A stretch of DNA of 48,863 nucleotides from NCBI GenBank assembly GCA_002726245.1, contig PBSM01000187.1, forward strand, positions 1-48,863, read 5' to 3'. Shown in pieces: positions 1-9,277 of this stretch; position 1 is the stretch's first letter, and each line of letters starts with the position of its first letter. The notes beneath the pieces were generated by a model. That model worked only from the letters and a program-made list of their open reading frames with translations, made no database searches and was not told the origin of the DNA. The DNA is from Planctomycetaceae bacterium (GTDB lineage: Bacteria; Planctomycetota; Planctomycetia; Pirellulales; Pirellulaceae). The position numbers and the translations under genes are program-made.

Positions 1-117
1 CCATGTCGTTTCTTAGGCATCTAAACAATCCTTTCCCGGCCGTCGGCCGGAGAGGATTCTCTCACTTAACATGGATCAAGTTTAGGGGAGGAGGTCAGTT
101 TTGATTTTTGCCGATGA

Positions 118-378
118 CATGCGGGGCCAGCGGAGACGGCAGCAGCAAGGATCGATGTTGGGGATTGGCTGGGATCGCTTCGTGGTCGGCGGCGAAGGAT
201 TGCCGAGACGCTTGCTAATGGAGAAACGACAAGCGTCGCGGCTGCGAAGTTCAAAGTGAGCCTGGGGCGAATCAGCCAGCTACGGAGGGAACTGCGTGAT
301 GACTGGGAGCGGTTTCACGAGGAGGGGCCTCGTCGTCACGCTGCCGAGGGGGAGACCACTCAAGAATTGGTTAGCTGA
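118..378 (+). pseudogene. Remnant of a helix-turn-helix protein (C-terminal part)
   Basis: An open frame without a convincing start follows a stop at 115-117 and ends at TGA 376-378. Its translation contains DWLGSLRGRRRRIAETLANG, followed by a segment ending in GRISQLRRELRDDWERF. This has the shape of a sigma-70 region-4-like or Myb-like HTH. From memory it resembles the C-terminal tail of small sigma-factor-like proteins common in planctomycetes; that is an inference. Nothing resembling an N-terminal part can be read upstream in any frame, so I treat it as a decayed fragment. The alternative is a random open frame, but the ordered basic-helix and turn pattern argues against that. Confidence 0.4.
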
Positions 379-899
379 AAGTAGGCTGAGTACATTGTCC
401 GCACCGTCAGTCGCGTCCGATTTCGGACGACCAGCGAAACCGAATCGGCCTGCCAGAGGTTGGAGCAACTCTTCTCGTCGCAGCGGAATTCTGTTCGCGT
501 GATCGCGCCGACCTGGACACGGCGTCCGCTCTTCCGTCAGCGGCGACTCCTTATACCGTTTACGTTGTCACGGATGTCTTCTCAATCCGGAAGAGGCACC
601 GCGACGCCTCGTCAACATCTGAAGAGCCGTTGATCGATCCGTTCACGGGTGAGGATCTCCCGCTCTCATTTCACCGCCATAGTCCTGGTGGAACGGGAGC
701 GGGAGTTGGCTCGCCAAAGGCGGGAAGATGGCGAGGTTGCTCTTGTTTAGCCATCAGCGATCGGGACGTCAGCATGCTGGCAACACAACGCGGATACTCG
801 TGTGGACAATTTGGACAAAATAACGACGTTGCGACGTCGTTCGCCCGAGTGGCGGCCGGCGAATCGTTCGATCACCCGTGCATCGGTTATCATGGATCT
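379..899. other. Non-coding stretch without a recognisable gene
   Basis: About 520 bases lie between the HTH remnant and the large membrane protein. The frame of the downstream gene stays open back to about 630. The peptide it would add (630-899) is low in secondary-structure character and unlike the rest of that protein, so I do not count it as coding. The stretch probably holds the promoter of the 900-5492 gene pair, but no clear motif is visible. Confidence 0.4.
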
Positions 900-3800
900 A
901 TGTCAGAGTCGAAGCCACCACCTCGCACGCTCGAACCGGATGACGAACGCATTATCCACGCGTTCTTAGAGCGTGCGTCGGCGATCGTGTTGGAAAACTC
1001 GGTGCTGGATGCTCAGCACTGGAGTTCGCTCGTGGCATTAGCGGAAGAACTGGGGCTCAGCGACGAGCAACTGCGCGATACGGTCAATGACTTGCGCGAA
1101 CGGGGTGTCATCAAAGCAATCGACCTGACCCCGCCCAAGCCACCACCACTGCCGGGAGCCGGTGCCGATCACGGTGCACCGCCTGCCTTGGAACGCGCCA
1201 GTGAATCGAAGCCCGAAGTTGACTTCGCCCTGACGCCGCCTCCCACCGAGACAGTTGTTCCGCCTCCGCCACCACCTCCGTCGCAGTCACCGATCGACCG
1301 TTTCATCGACCGAGCCAATGCGATCATCGCAGAACAACGCGGCTTCAGCCCACGAACGCGCGCGTTGCTCTCGACTGCTGCTAGCGAGATGGGACTGACT
1401 GACGAAGAGGCTGCGGAGGCCTTGAGCCGATTCGAATCAGCGAAGGCGGCCACTGATGCGGAACCTCCGCCCTACGGTGACTCGGGAGACGACGACGACT
1501 CCGAAGAGATGGCTGGGCGGCGACGATGGCGTGTGCAAGGTCAGCCTCCGCCCGAGCCGCCTCCGCCGGCACGAAAGCCAGCCGATATCTACCGCGACTA
1601 CATACGGGCCTCGCTGACGCAGATCGAAGACCGCGTCGTCACTCGCTTCATCGAAAAGAAACTTCTCAAACATGGCACCGGAGTCTTGTCGTTGGCTCGG
1701 GTTTACGCGGGCCAGATATTCGAGGACGAAGTCGGGCTACAGAAGTGCCACTTGGAATCGGCGATCGTTGCTGAAGAGACTTCGGAAGGCGAGAACGACG
1801 ACACTCTGAGTGATCCCGATGTGCAGATCTTTTTGGACCGGTCAGTGCCTATTCTCGCCGAGCATCGTGGGATTACGGCCAAGAGCCGAGTGTTGCTGAA
1901 CGCGCTCGCTGAAGAACTTGGTTTATCGCAGCAGCAAGTCGAGAACGCCATTGTTGCGGCGCAGTTCCGCGCGACGACGTCAAAAGAAACAGAAGACGCG
2001 AAGCAACAAGATCGTCTCGAAGGGTTCCGTGCCCTCGTGCAGGGAACGCTTGTTAGCTTGCCGCGGAGAATACTGACTAGAGATGTCGAAGCTGATTTGA
2101 TGCGCCACGGCAAAGACTTGCACGGGCTTGAGCCGCAGTTCGTGCAAGCGGCGATTCGTGATGTGTGCGCAACATTGGAGATCCGCCAGATCTCTGAAGA
2201 CAAGGCTCGTGCACACGTTGAGCTGCTGGTGGATTCGAAACTGAGCGAAACACCACGGCTCTCGATGGATACGCGATTGCGACTTCTGTCCGAAGGCGAA
2301 CAGTGGGGGCTGACGAGCGATGAAGTTGCTTCGATTATCAAGGAGCGAACGCGGGCTCTCGAACAAACTCGCCGATCGGAAGATCGCTTCGCTAACAGCG
2401 CGTTAATGGCGGCAGGGATGGCGATTCTGATTGTCTTTGGACTGTTTGTCTGGATCATGTTTGGTGGAGGGCGAGTCTCTTCGGTGTTACAGGAGGTGCC
2501 GCCGGACGAAGCCCCGCTGATCGTCGAAGAAATCAACGAAGCAGAAATCGACACCGATTGGTGGAACGCGGACTTGCACGCGGATGTGTCGAACGCCCGC
2601 CTGATGTTCGAGTCGCAGCGAGAAGCGTTCAAGCAACTCGAATCGTCGGACGCGATAGTGCGTTGTTCAGGTTATTCGAGAGTCGTTGATCTCTTGACGG
2701 ATGGCGCTCGGACAAGCCAGCAAGAGGAGTTGTTGATACGAATTCTGACGCGAACGTTCGAGCGAGAGCCCGACTCCGAAGCGGCAAGCCGACTACTTGA
2801 GCGAGCACTCGCGTTGATTCCCCGAGCCGAGAACCAACTGTTTGCCGACGAACGCGTTTACGCGCGAGCTTTTTTTGGGGCGCGAATCGCGGCGGCCCTG
2901 GTTCGCCAGGCGCGGGGCGAGCGGCAGGCGGAAGCGGTGTCTGCCTTGGGGCAAGCAATCGACTACTCGCTCGATCTCAACTACGACGCCGCGTGGCTCG
3001 ACGAGCTTTGTCGCGACCAGACAGCGGAAAGGCTGTTGGCGTTGCTGATCGCGTTGGCCGAGACAAATCCAACACGCGCGGCTGACGTACATCCTTTCGT
3101 TATCAAGGCGATCGAGCTGCGCGACTCGCTCGACGAAAGAGCAGTGACTGCGCGCAACGCTGATTTCCTGATCTCGTTCCTCGGGGCGGCACCGGATTCT
3201 TGGGAACAGTTCGGATCGCTGATCGAGGATGTTATCGATTCGGAAGACCGCGCGAACGCGATCCGCCTGCTGAAGGTTTACGAATCGACCGCAAATCGCG
3301 ACTTGCGCGAGTACATGGCTGGGCTGCTGCTGCGTGTCGCAGAGGTTGAGGTCGAGGATCGCAAAGTCGAAAGCGTTGCGATGGCGGTGCGGAAGTCGCT
3401 TGGTGTCAGCGACGTCGCGATGGCAGATGCTCGCACTAGACGCTTTCTGGCGGATGCCGAGTCTGCGGTTCAGGAACGCCCCGTCGATGTCGGAAAGCCG
3501 GATGCGATGATCAGCCAGATCGTCCGGTTCGCTTATCTCAATACACTTGGTTGCGCTGCCAGCAGGGGCGCAGCGGGAGCAGCGGTTTTCGAGCGATTGA
3601 TTGAGCAAGATCCTGAGGCGTTGCTGGGCGACGCGTCGCCCAGCGAAGAAGTGGAAAACAAACCGTCTCCGCTGGAGCCTTCGACCCACCGCTTCTTGAA
3701 TGAACGATTGCGCATGCTCGCGAATCGTGATACGACAGCCTCGAGCCGCGCCGGATTCGTGGAAGCACTAGCGCGATTGACCAAGACCATTCCTGACGTG

Positions 3801-4547
3801 ACGCCAGAACAAGCTGACGTTCTCGCACAATACATGCTGTCGCGAAAACGACCCGAAGAGCATCGTGTTGTTGTCGAACATGCTTCGGAACTCGCTAGTT
3901 GGAATAGACTGCGACTAGCTATAGCGGACGGCTTGGAAGAAGCTCGGCTTCAGCCCGAAGAACTTGAGCAGCTTGTATCGCAGTTGATCGGACGCGAGTA
4001 CAAGCTGCAGACTGGCTTGCCCGGGCGCGAGGCTTTGCGGTCTGAGCTGCTGCGCAGTGTCTTGGAAGATCTGCAGCGCGAGGACGTCGCGGGCGGCGAC
4101 AAGTACCGGGCTTATGACAGACTTTCTCTCACCTTGCGGCAACTATACGCTTTGCAAGCTGAAGTGTTTCGTACGGAGATCCCAGAGGACGCTACATCTC
4201 CGGCCGTCGTCGTGCAAGCTCTAACGGAGCACGTTGCGAAGATCACCCTCTCTGAAAAACTGGAGGCCTGGCACCGCAAAGAGCTGGAGCGTGTATCAAC
4301 GGAACTTCGCGCGATCGACTACCACGCGACGTCGGATCTGGAACAGCAAGTATTGCTCGACCGCAGTTGGCTTCGGCTGCAACAGGTCCGAGTTGCGATT
4401 CGACGGCCGCGGCGTCGCGCTGATGCCGATCGCGTCTTGATGACACTGTTGGAGCAAGATGCGAAGGCGGCAAACGTCATGCATCAATTGCGAGACGGCC
4501 AGCTTTCGATTCTGAAGACGTGGATTCTGGTAAACCGTCCGGAGTGA
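900..4547 (+). CDS. Large membrane protein with alternating helical repeats, function unknown
   Basis: A 1215-residue protein when started at ATG 900, whose product begins MSESKPPPRTLEPDDERI; an upstream in-frame start at 630 is less credible. The N-terminal half has two kinds of helical repeat. Type A is at about residues 14-66, 131-180, 305-355 and 437-487, with the shared pattern of an arginine-containing first helix and an AEELGLS-like turn. Type B is at about 230-282 and 374-426. Proline-rich linkers separate the early repeats. One transmembrane helix lies at about 499-524. The C-terminal 690 residues are charged and alpha-helical, with no motif I recognise. The soluble repeat half probably faces the cytoplasm, with the long tail across the membrane, but the topology is inferred. 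The stop codon abuts the next start codon, indicating one transcript with the 4548 gene. Confidence 0.8.
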   Translation: MSESKPPPRTLEPDDERIIHAFLERASAIVLENSVLDAQHWSSLVALAEELGLSDEQLRDTVNDLRERGVIKAIDLTPPKPPPLPGAGADHGAPPALERASESKPEVDFALTPPPTETVVPPPPPPPSQSPIDRFIDRANAIIAEQRGFSPRTRALLSTAASEMGLTDEEAAEALSRFESAKAATDAEPPPYGDSGDDDDSEEMAGRRRWRVQGQPPPEPPPPARKPADIYRDYIRASLTQIEDRVVTRFIEKKLLKHGTGVLSLARVYAGQIFEDEVGLQKCHLESAIVAEETSEGENDDTLSDPDVQIFLDRSVPILAEHRGITAKSRVLLNALAEELGLSQQQVENAIVAAQFRATTSKETEDAKQQDRLEGFRALVQGTLVSLPRRILTRDVEADLMRHGKDLHGLEPQFVQAAIRDVCATLEIRQISEDKARAHVELLVDSKLSETPRLSMDTRLRLLSEGEQWGLTSDEVASIIKERTRALEQTRRSEDRFANSALMAAGMAILIVFGLFVWIMFGGGRVSSVLQEVPPDEAPLIVEEINEAEIDTDWWNADLHADVSNARLMFESQREAFKQLESSDAIVRCSGYSRVVDLLTDGARTSQQEELLIRILTRTFEREPDSEAASRLLERALALIPRAENQLFADERVYARAFFGARIAAALVRQARGERQAEAVSALGQAIDYSLDLNYDAAWLDELCRDQTAERLLALLIALAETNPTRAADVHPFVIKAIELRDSLDERAVTARNADFLISFLGAAPDSWEQFGSLIEDVIDSEDRANAIRLLKVYESTANRDLREYMAGLLLRVAEVEVEDRKVESVAMAVRKSLGVSDVAMADARTRRFLADAESAVQERPVDVGKPDAMISQIVRFAYLNTLGCAASRGAAGAAVFERLIEQDPEALLGDASPSEEVENKPSPLEPSTHRFLNERLRMLANRDTTASSRAGFVEALARLTKTIPDVTPEQADVLAQYMLSRKRPEEHRVVVEHASELASWNRLRLAIADGLEEARLQPEELEQLVSQLIGREYKLQTGLPGREALRSELLRSVLEDLQREDVAGGDKYRAYDRLSLTLRQLYALQAEVFRTEIPEDATSPAVVVQALTEHVAKITLSEKLEAWHRKELERVSTELRAIDYHATSDLEQQVLLDRSWLRLQQVRVAIRRPRRRADADRVLMTLLEQDAKAANVMHQLRDGQLSILKTWILVNRPE

Positions 4548-5492
4548 ATGGACCGAGTGAAGATGATACGACACTTGCCATGCGCTATGTGTTTCCTTGT
4601 GGTTCTCGTTCTGGTGGCTCCGTGTCAGGCGGTGATCGTCTTTCAGAAGGGACAAGACGAACCGATTCGCGGCATCCTCGTTGAAGAGACCGCAACACAC
4701 ATCGTTGTGAACGAGGTGCTTCCCAGCGGGGGAATAAAGAAGTGGATTCTGACTCGCGCGCAGATCGACGATATCATCCGGGCAGTCTCAGCCGATGAGC
4801 TTGCCGCGCTACGCCATGACAACGCGGGGGGCTATCGTCGATATGCCGAAGACCTGGCGGCCAAGACCGAGGATCCCGAGGCCCGAGGAATGGCAATCCG
4901 CCTCTACGTGATAGCGGCCTACTTGGCCCCCGAGCAGCTTGGGCGGAGCTGCCTGCTGGGAGCGGCGGGACTTGCTCGGACCCCAGAGGAAGAGCGGGCG
5001 TTCCGAGCGATGGCGTTCGTGCTTGATCCCGACCACGACGCAACGTTGTTGAAGGCGATGAAACTTGTCGCGCCTAACTTCTCGACCCTCAGTAAGAAAC
5101 AGCGACTCGAGCTGCGAAGCGCCGTGAGGATGCTGCGCAGCGGTAAGTTCGCTTCGGCCCAGCGGATGTTCAGCCGCGAAACGGTGCAAAAGTCCATGAC
5201 TTTTTACAACGACATCGCGTCTCATGCCGACTACGAAGCCGCCATCGAAGCCAAGGGCCGACTGCCAGCCCCTTTGCTCAGCAAGTTTATCACCCTAGAG
5301 ATCGCGCTTGGCGATAAGAGCAACTCAGGCGGCCAGTCCGGAGTGAAGGAAGCGGTCCCGTGGTCTCAGCTGATTGCCCGGCGAGCAACCAACGCCGTCA
5401 AACCACTCGCGCTAGAAGCCATCACGGAGTTCGACCCACGAACCTGCCACTTCGTCGATGGCAAGTGGATGGAGCCGGATATTGCGGAGTGA
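4548..5492 (+). CDS. Secreted hypothetical protein paired with the repeat membrane protein
   Basis: A 314-residue protein. Its ATG directly follows the TGA of the previous gene with no spacer, implying translational coupling; an internal ATG at 4563 is an alternative start. The N-terminus has a signal peptide of the form MIRHLPCAMCFLVVLVLVAP ending near CQA, possibly a lipoprotein-like or ordinary Sec signal. A short beta-rich segment follows (about residues 30-75, the type seen in proteins annotated as responding to SRP or SH3-like folds), then a helical region. I recognise no catalytic motif. Because its partner has one membrane helix and a long extracytoplasmic tail, the two products may act together at the membrane; that is an inference from gene order only. 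Confidence 0.75.
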   Translation: MDRVKMIRHLPCAMCFLVVLVLVAPCQAVIVFQKGQDEPIRGILVEETATHIVVNEVLPSGGIKKWILTRAQIDDIIRAVSADELAALRHDNAGGYRRYAEDLAAKTEDPEARGMAIRLYVIAAYLAPEQLGRSCLLGAAGLARTPEEERAFRAMAFVLDPDHDATLLKAMKLVAPNFSTLSKKQRLELRSAVRMLRSGKFASAQRMFSRETVQKSMTFYNDIASHADYEAAIEAKGRLPAPLLSKFITLEIALGDKSNSGGQSGVKEAVPWSQLIARRATNAVKPLALEAITEFDPRTCHFVDGKWMEPDIAE

Positions 5493-5522
5493 CTTTCTGC
5501 CCCGCCCGCTTAGTTTCCACGA

Positions 5523-5852
5523 TTAGCCCTTCGCCTCAAATTGTCGATGAACGGTCCGGGACTCGGCATTCCTCGCATGATCTCTCTTGGTGTAATCGAT
5601 GTATTCCTTGAATGAACTTGGCATTTCGAGTCTCTCAGGAGGATCCACGGGATAGTCGTCAAGAAACTCGCGAATCGACTTGCCTAGTAACTCACCAAAG
5701 ACAGCAGCAACAGCGTTTCCGACTTGCTTGTACTTCTGTGCCTTCGTGCCGCAGGCGGATAGATCATCCTCTGGAGTTTGCTGCTTCGTGGTGAAGGCAC
5801 ATTGGGATGGAAGCTCCCGTCGATTTGAATCACACCACGAAGCCCGGTGCAG
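5523..5852 (-). pseudogene. C-terminal remnant of a C5-cytosine DNA methyltransferase
   Basis: The minus strand is open from 5852 to a TAA at 5523-5525, with no start codon. The translation contains KAQKYKQVGNAVAAVFGELL followed by GKSIREFLDD. The Q-V-G-N-A-V core is motif X of C5-cytosine methyltransferases, which lies near the C-terminus in this family. The upstream segment (SQCAFTTKQQTPEDDLSACG) resembles the region just before motif X, in which a TFPDD-like string is usual. Motifs I, IV (PC) and VI are absent, and the reading frame breaks upstream. This is therefore a decayed tail, not an active enzyme. It lies directly downstream of the deoxyhypusine-synthase-like gene on the same strand. 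Confidence 0.5.
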
Positions 5853-5994
5853 TTATCTTAAACGTGTTCACGACGATGCGGCAACCTACTTCGATGAACC
5901 TGTCGCGACGCATCTGGTTGAAATCGCTAGGTGTTGTCTCCTCGTTCCCCGGCATTTGCTCGGGCACTGGATCGCTGAGTACGCCCCTGGTTGC

Positions 5995-6957
5995 TCAATC
6001 GCCTAGCACGTATGCGAACACAAGCGGAGCGACGATCGAAGCGTCGGAGTTGATCATGAATTTGGGGCAGGCTTTGTCGAGCTTGCACCAGGTGATCTTC
6101 TCGTTCGGGACGGCTCCGGAGTAGGAACCGAAAGAAGTCGTCGAGTCGGAGATTTGTGCAAAGTAAGACCACAATGGGCAGTCCTTTTGCTCCAGATCTT
6201 GGATGATCAGCGGTACCGCGCAAATCGCGAAGTCGCCCGCGATGCCACCTCCGATTTGAAAGAAGCCGATGCTGTGACCGCTGTTGGCCTGATACCACTT
6301 CACCAAACGTTCCATCTGCGCGGTGCCGGACTGCACGATGTTGTGTGACTTCAACGTGCCATCGATCACGCGCGCGGCGAAGATGTTGCCGAGCGTCGAA
6401 TCCTCGAAACCCGGTGTGTAGACCGGAATGTCCATCTCGTGTGCGGCTAGTGTCCACGAGTGTTCAGGCGGAATCTGGTAGTACGGATCGAGCTTGCCTT
6501 CGCTGAACATTCGGCGAAAGTACTCGGTCGATGGTGCCGAATTGCCTTGCTCGCCGGCCTCTTTCCAATACTCCAACAAGTACCGTTCCAAGTGACGAAA
6601 CGCCGTCTCGGGGATGCAAGTATCGGTGACGCGGTTGAAGCCGGAGTCGTAGAGTTCTTGCTCGGCCTCGGGGGAGAGATCGCGATAGTGCGGTACCATC
6701 CGGTATTCATCGTGAGCGACTAGATTGAAGACGTCTTCCTCGTAGTTTGCGGCGGTACAAGAGATGGCGTGGACCTTGCCTTCACGGATCATGCGAGACA
6801 AAGAGATGCCGAGCTCAGCAGTGCTCATCGCTCCCGCCATTGCCAGGAGCATCTTGCCGCCGTGATCTAGATGCTTTCGGTAGGCACGTGCGGCATCCAA
6901 CGTTTCGCGAGCGTTGAAATGACGGAAATGCTGTTCCATGAACGCGGAGATCGACAT
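5995..6957 (-). CDS. Deoxyhypusine-synthase-like protein
   Basis: A 320-residue protein of the deoxyhypusine synthase fold (NAD-dependent transfer of the aminobutyl group of spermidine). The start is ATG 6957 (MSISAFMEQHFRHFNARE), with a GAGAG-type ribosome site. The frame is open further upstream, but only through a palindromic repeat and into the phosphorylase gene. The glycine-rich NAD-site segment (FFQIGGGIAGDFA) and the D-S-T-T-S-F-G-S-Y-S-G-A segment match the family, and Lys292 in TWCKLD corresponds to the catalytic lysine. Bacteria lack eIF5A, so the substrate is not hypusine synthesis on that protein. Bacterial members have been linked to homospermidine or related polyamine chemistry, and the role here is not settled. 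It lies downstream of the alpha-glucan phosphorylase gene, with repeat A between them. Confidence 0.85.
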   Translation of the reverse strand: MSISAFMEQHFRHFNARETLDAARAYRKHLDHGGKMLLAMAGAMSTAELGISLSRMIREGKVHAISCTAANYEEDVFNLVAHDEYRMVPHYRDLSPEAEQELYDSGFNRVTDTCIPETAFRHLERYLLEYWKEAGEQGNSAPSTEYFRRMFSEGKLDPYYQIPPEHSWTLAAHEMDIPVYTPGFEDSTLGNIFAARVIDGTLKSHNIVQSGTAQMERLVKWYQANSGHSIGFFQIGGGIAGDFAICAVPLIIQDLEQKDCPLWSYFAQISDSTTSFGSYSGAVPNEKITWCKLDKACPKFMINSDASIVAPLVFAYVLGD

Positions 6958-6986
6958 CTGATTTGCTCTCGGAGTTTGCGATGAAT

Positions 6987-7062
6987 CGTTTAACCGCAAG
7001 CCGGAGGCGTGCGCTGGTCTGTTGGCGAGCGGAAGCGCACGCCTCCGGCTTGCGGTTAAACG
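6987..7062. repeat. Palindromic repeat A, copy 1
   Basis: A left arm of 29 bases (6987-7015, beginning CGTTTAACCGCAAGCC) and its exact reverse complement (7034-7062) flank an 18-base loop. It sits between the phosphorylase stop and the deoxyhypusine-synthase-like start, both on the minus strand. As RNA it would form a very stable hairpin in the message between these genes. Nearly identical arms occur at 16632-16706 and 22824-22895. Confidence 0.95.
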
Positions 7063-7081
7063 AATGTTCCGACTAGACGCG

Positions 7082-9277
7082 CTACCGTGACGGCATATCG
7101 CAACTGAGGCCGCCAGCAGCCGGGACGTAGCTGGCTCGCGTATAGTCCATGACCATCCGGTGAGCGCTGAAACGCCAGGCCAGCCCACCAATCGAATTCA
7201 TCATCATCTTGATCCACTTGCGTGGCAGTCCATCGACGTCGCGATCGTAGAACGTTGGAATCACTCGTTCTTCCAGGACGCTGTACAGCGACTCTGCATC
7301 GCGGCGGTCCGTGATCTCGTCCGACACGTGTTGCTTGCCGTTGCCGATCGCGAAACCGTTCGATCCGTCGTACGCTTCGGCCCACCAACCGTCGAGCACA
7401 GACAGGTTCAAGCCGCCATTCAGCACCGCTTTCTGACCGCTTGTGCCGGAAGCTTCCAGCGGCCGGCGCGGGTTGTTCAGCCAAACATCGACGCCTTGCA
7501 CGAGATGGCGACAAACATTGATGTCGTAGTCTTCGACGAAGACAATCCTGTTCTCGAAGCGATGATCGTGCCGCAGGTTGGCGATCCGCTGTATGAACTG
7601 CTTGCCCGGTTCATCCTTGGGATGTGCCTTGCCGGCAAAGATGAACTGCACAGGGCGCTCGCGATCGTTCAAAGTTTCCAGCAGACGATCAACATCGAAC
7701 AGCAACAAACTCGCTCGCTTGTAAGTCGCGAAGCGTCTGGCAAACCCGATCGTCAAGGCGTTCGGATCGAGGACGTTGCGAGCAGCTTCGACGGCATCTT
7801 CGCTTTCACCACGTCGGCGGCATTGGCGGCTCAGACGGCGACGAACAAAGGCCAGCAGGAGGTTCTTTAGCGCATTATGCGTCTCCCACAACTCGCCGGG
7901 ATCAACATGATGGATGTTTTGCCAGACGCCGGGTTCACCTCGGCTGCTGGTCCACTTGGCTGGGAAATGGCGGTCGTAGAGCAGTTGCATCTGCCAGGCA
8001 AGCCAACTCGGAATGTGAACACCGTTGGTGATGTGTCCGATCGGAATCTCTTCCTCGACCCGCCGGGGCCAAAGATGAGCCCACATGCGGCAGCTAACTT
8101 GACCATGCAGAGAGCTGACTGCGTTGGCGCTACGAGACAGCTTCAGACCGACAACCGTCATACAGAACGATTCATGCTCGTTTTGCGGCTCGACGCGACC
8201 AAGTCCCATCAGTTGTTCGTACGAGATACCAAGCTGATCCCGCAACGGCCCAAGGTGTTCCTCAACAAGGCCGCAATCGAATCGATCATGCCCGGCCGGG
8301 ACTGGCGTGTGCGTCGTGAAGACCGTTTGTTGAGCGACTTCTCGCAACGCATCGTCGAACGTCAGGCCATCGTCATGCACCCGCTCGCGGATCACTTCCA
8401 TCGCGCCGAACGCGCTGTGGCCTTCGTTCAGGTGATACACGCCGGGCGTGACGCCGAGCGCTTTGAGAGCCTTCACACCTCCGACGCCGAGAAGTAACTC
8501 TTGTCGAATTCGAGTGCGCTCGTCGCCACCGTACAGGCGGCTCGTCAGCTCGCGATCTTCCGGCTTGTTGCCTTCCACGTTGGAATCGAGCAGGTACAGC
8601 TTGACGCGACCAACATGAACGACCCAAACCTTGGCGAAGAGCTGGCCGCCGCGCGTGTCGATTTGGATCGTGACAGGCTTTCCATCCGCGCCACGGGCGG
8701 GCTCCAAAGGCGTGTCTTCGACTTTCGTATGTTGATATTCTTCACGTTGGAATCCGTCGTCGTCGAGATGTTGACGGAAGTAGCCTTGGCCGTAGAACAG
8801 CCCGATGGCCACAAAAGGAACGCCCAAGCCGCTGGCGCTTTTCACGTGGTCGCCTGACAGAACACCCAAGCCGCCGGAGTAAATCGGTACCGACTCGTGC
8901 ATTCCGAATTCGGCAGAAAAATAGGCGACAGGTTTGGCGCCGAGAACTCCGGTATTCGTCGCACCCCAGTTCGGCTTGTGGTTCAAGTACTCCTTCAGCC
9001 GGCGAACGGATCCGTTGATGCGGCTGAAGAGCACCATCTCGGCTGCACGGCTGGAGAGCCGTTCGGGAGTAAACTCTTTCAACAAGGCGATCGGATTGTG
9101 GTCAAGTTGCCGCCACCTGATCGGATCAAGGTCGCGGAACAGGTTGATCACTTCCGGGTGCCAACTCCACCACAGATTCCGCGCAAGGAACATGCACTTA
9201 TCGTAGAGCACCTCAGCGCTAAGCTCTCCCGCCGTCAAGGCTTCTGGCTGAGCAGTCATATCATCCACCTGACTCAT
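7082..9277 (-). CDS. glgP: Alpha-glucan (glycogen/maltodextrin) phosphorylase
   Basis: A 731-residue PLP-dependent phosphorylase of the shorter bacterial/archaeal alpha-glucan type, which releases glucose-1-phosphate from storage glucan. An N-terminal DUF3417-like segment (about residues 20-110, NLWWSWHPE) is followed by the catalytic region with YFSAEFGMHESVPIYSGGLG, HLNEGHSAF and TTHTPVPAGHDRF. The PLP lysine is Lys616 in EASGTSGQKAVLNGG. The start ATG 9277 precedes MSQVDDMTAQPEAL; a second ATG seven codons on is an alternative. The length is complete. Downstream on the same strand is the deoxyhypusine-synthase-like gene, about 124 bases away with a palindromic repeat in the gap, so the two may share a transcript. 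Confidence 0.93.
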   Translation of the reverse strand: MSQVDDMTAQPEALTAGELSAEVLYDKCMFLARNLWWSWHPEVINLFRDLDPIRWRQLDHNPIALLKEFTPERLSSRAAEMVLFSRINGSVRRLKEYLNHKPNWGATNTGVLGAKPVAYFSAEFGMHESVPIYSGGLGVLSGDHVKSASGLGVPFVAIGLFYGQGYFRQHLDDDGFQREEYQHTKVEDTPLEPARGADGKPVTIQIDTRGGQLFAKVWVVHVGRVKLYLLDSNVEGNKPEDRELTSRLYGGDERTRIRQELLLGVGGVKALKALGVTPGVYHLNEGHSAFGAMEVIRERVHDDGLTFDDALREVAQQTVFTTHTPVPAGHDRFDCGLVEEHLGPLRDQLGISYEQLMGLGRVEPQNEHESFCMTVVGLKLSRSANAVSSLHGQVSCRMWAHLWPRRVEEEIPIGHITNGVHIPSWLAWQMQLLYDRHFPAKWTSSRGEPGVWQNIHHVDPGELWETHNALKNLLLAFVRRRLSRQCRRRGESEDAVEAARNVLDPNALTIGFARRFATYKRASLLLFDVDRLLETLNDRERPVQFIFAGKAHPKDEPGKQFIQRIANLRHDHRFENRIVFVEDYDINVCRHLVQGVDVWLNNPRRPLEASGTSGQKAVLNGGLNLSVLDGWWAEAYDGSNGFAIGNGKQHVSDEITDRRDAESLYSVLEERVIPTFYDRDVDGLPRKWIKMMMNSIGGLAWRFSAHRMVMDYTRASYVPAAGGLSCDMPSR

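Noticed and set aside
630..899. N-terminal extension of the large membrane protein
   Set aside because: The added peptide is unlike the helical repeats that follow, and ATG 900 immediately precedes the conserved part.
1703..2632. Long minus-strand open frame opposite the repeat membrane protein
   Set aside because: A serine/arginine-rich composition and no motif are typical of a shadow frame of a GC-rich gene.
2793..3689. Second long minus-strand frame opposite the same gene
   Set aside because: No start signal or domain is present, and the composition is that of an antisense shadow.
5807..6124. Plus-strand frames over the methyltransferase remnant and the deoxyhypusine-synthase-like 3' end
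   Set aside because: They overlap confidently called minus-strand coding and show no domain similarity.
6958..7191. Upstream extension of the deoxyhypusine-synthase-like frame
   Set aside because: It runs through palindromic repeat A and into the phosphorylase gene; ATG 6957 starts the family-like sequence.
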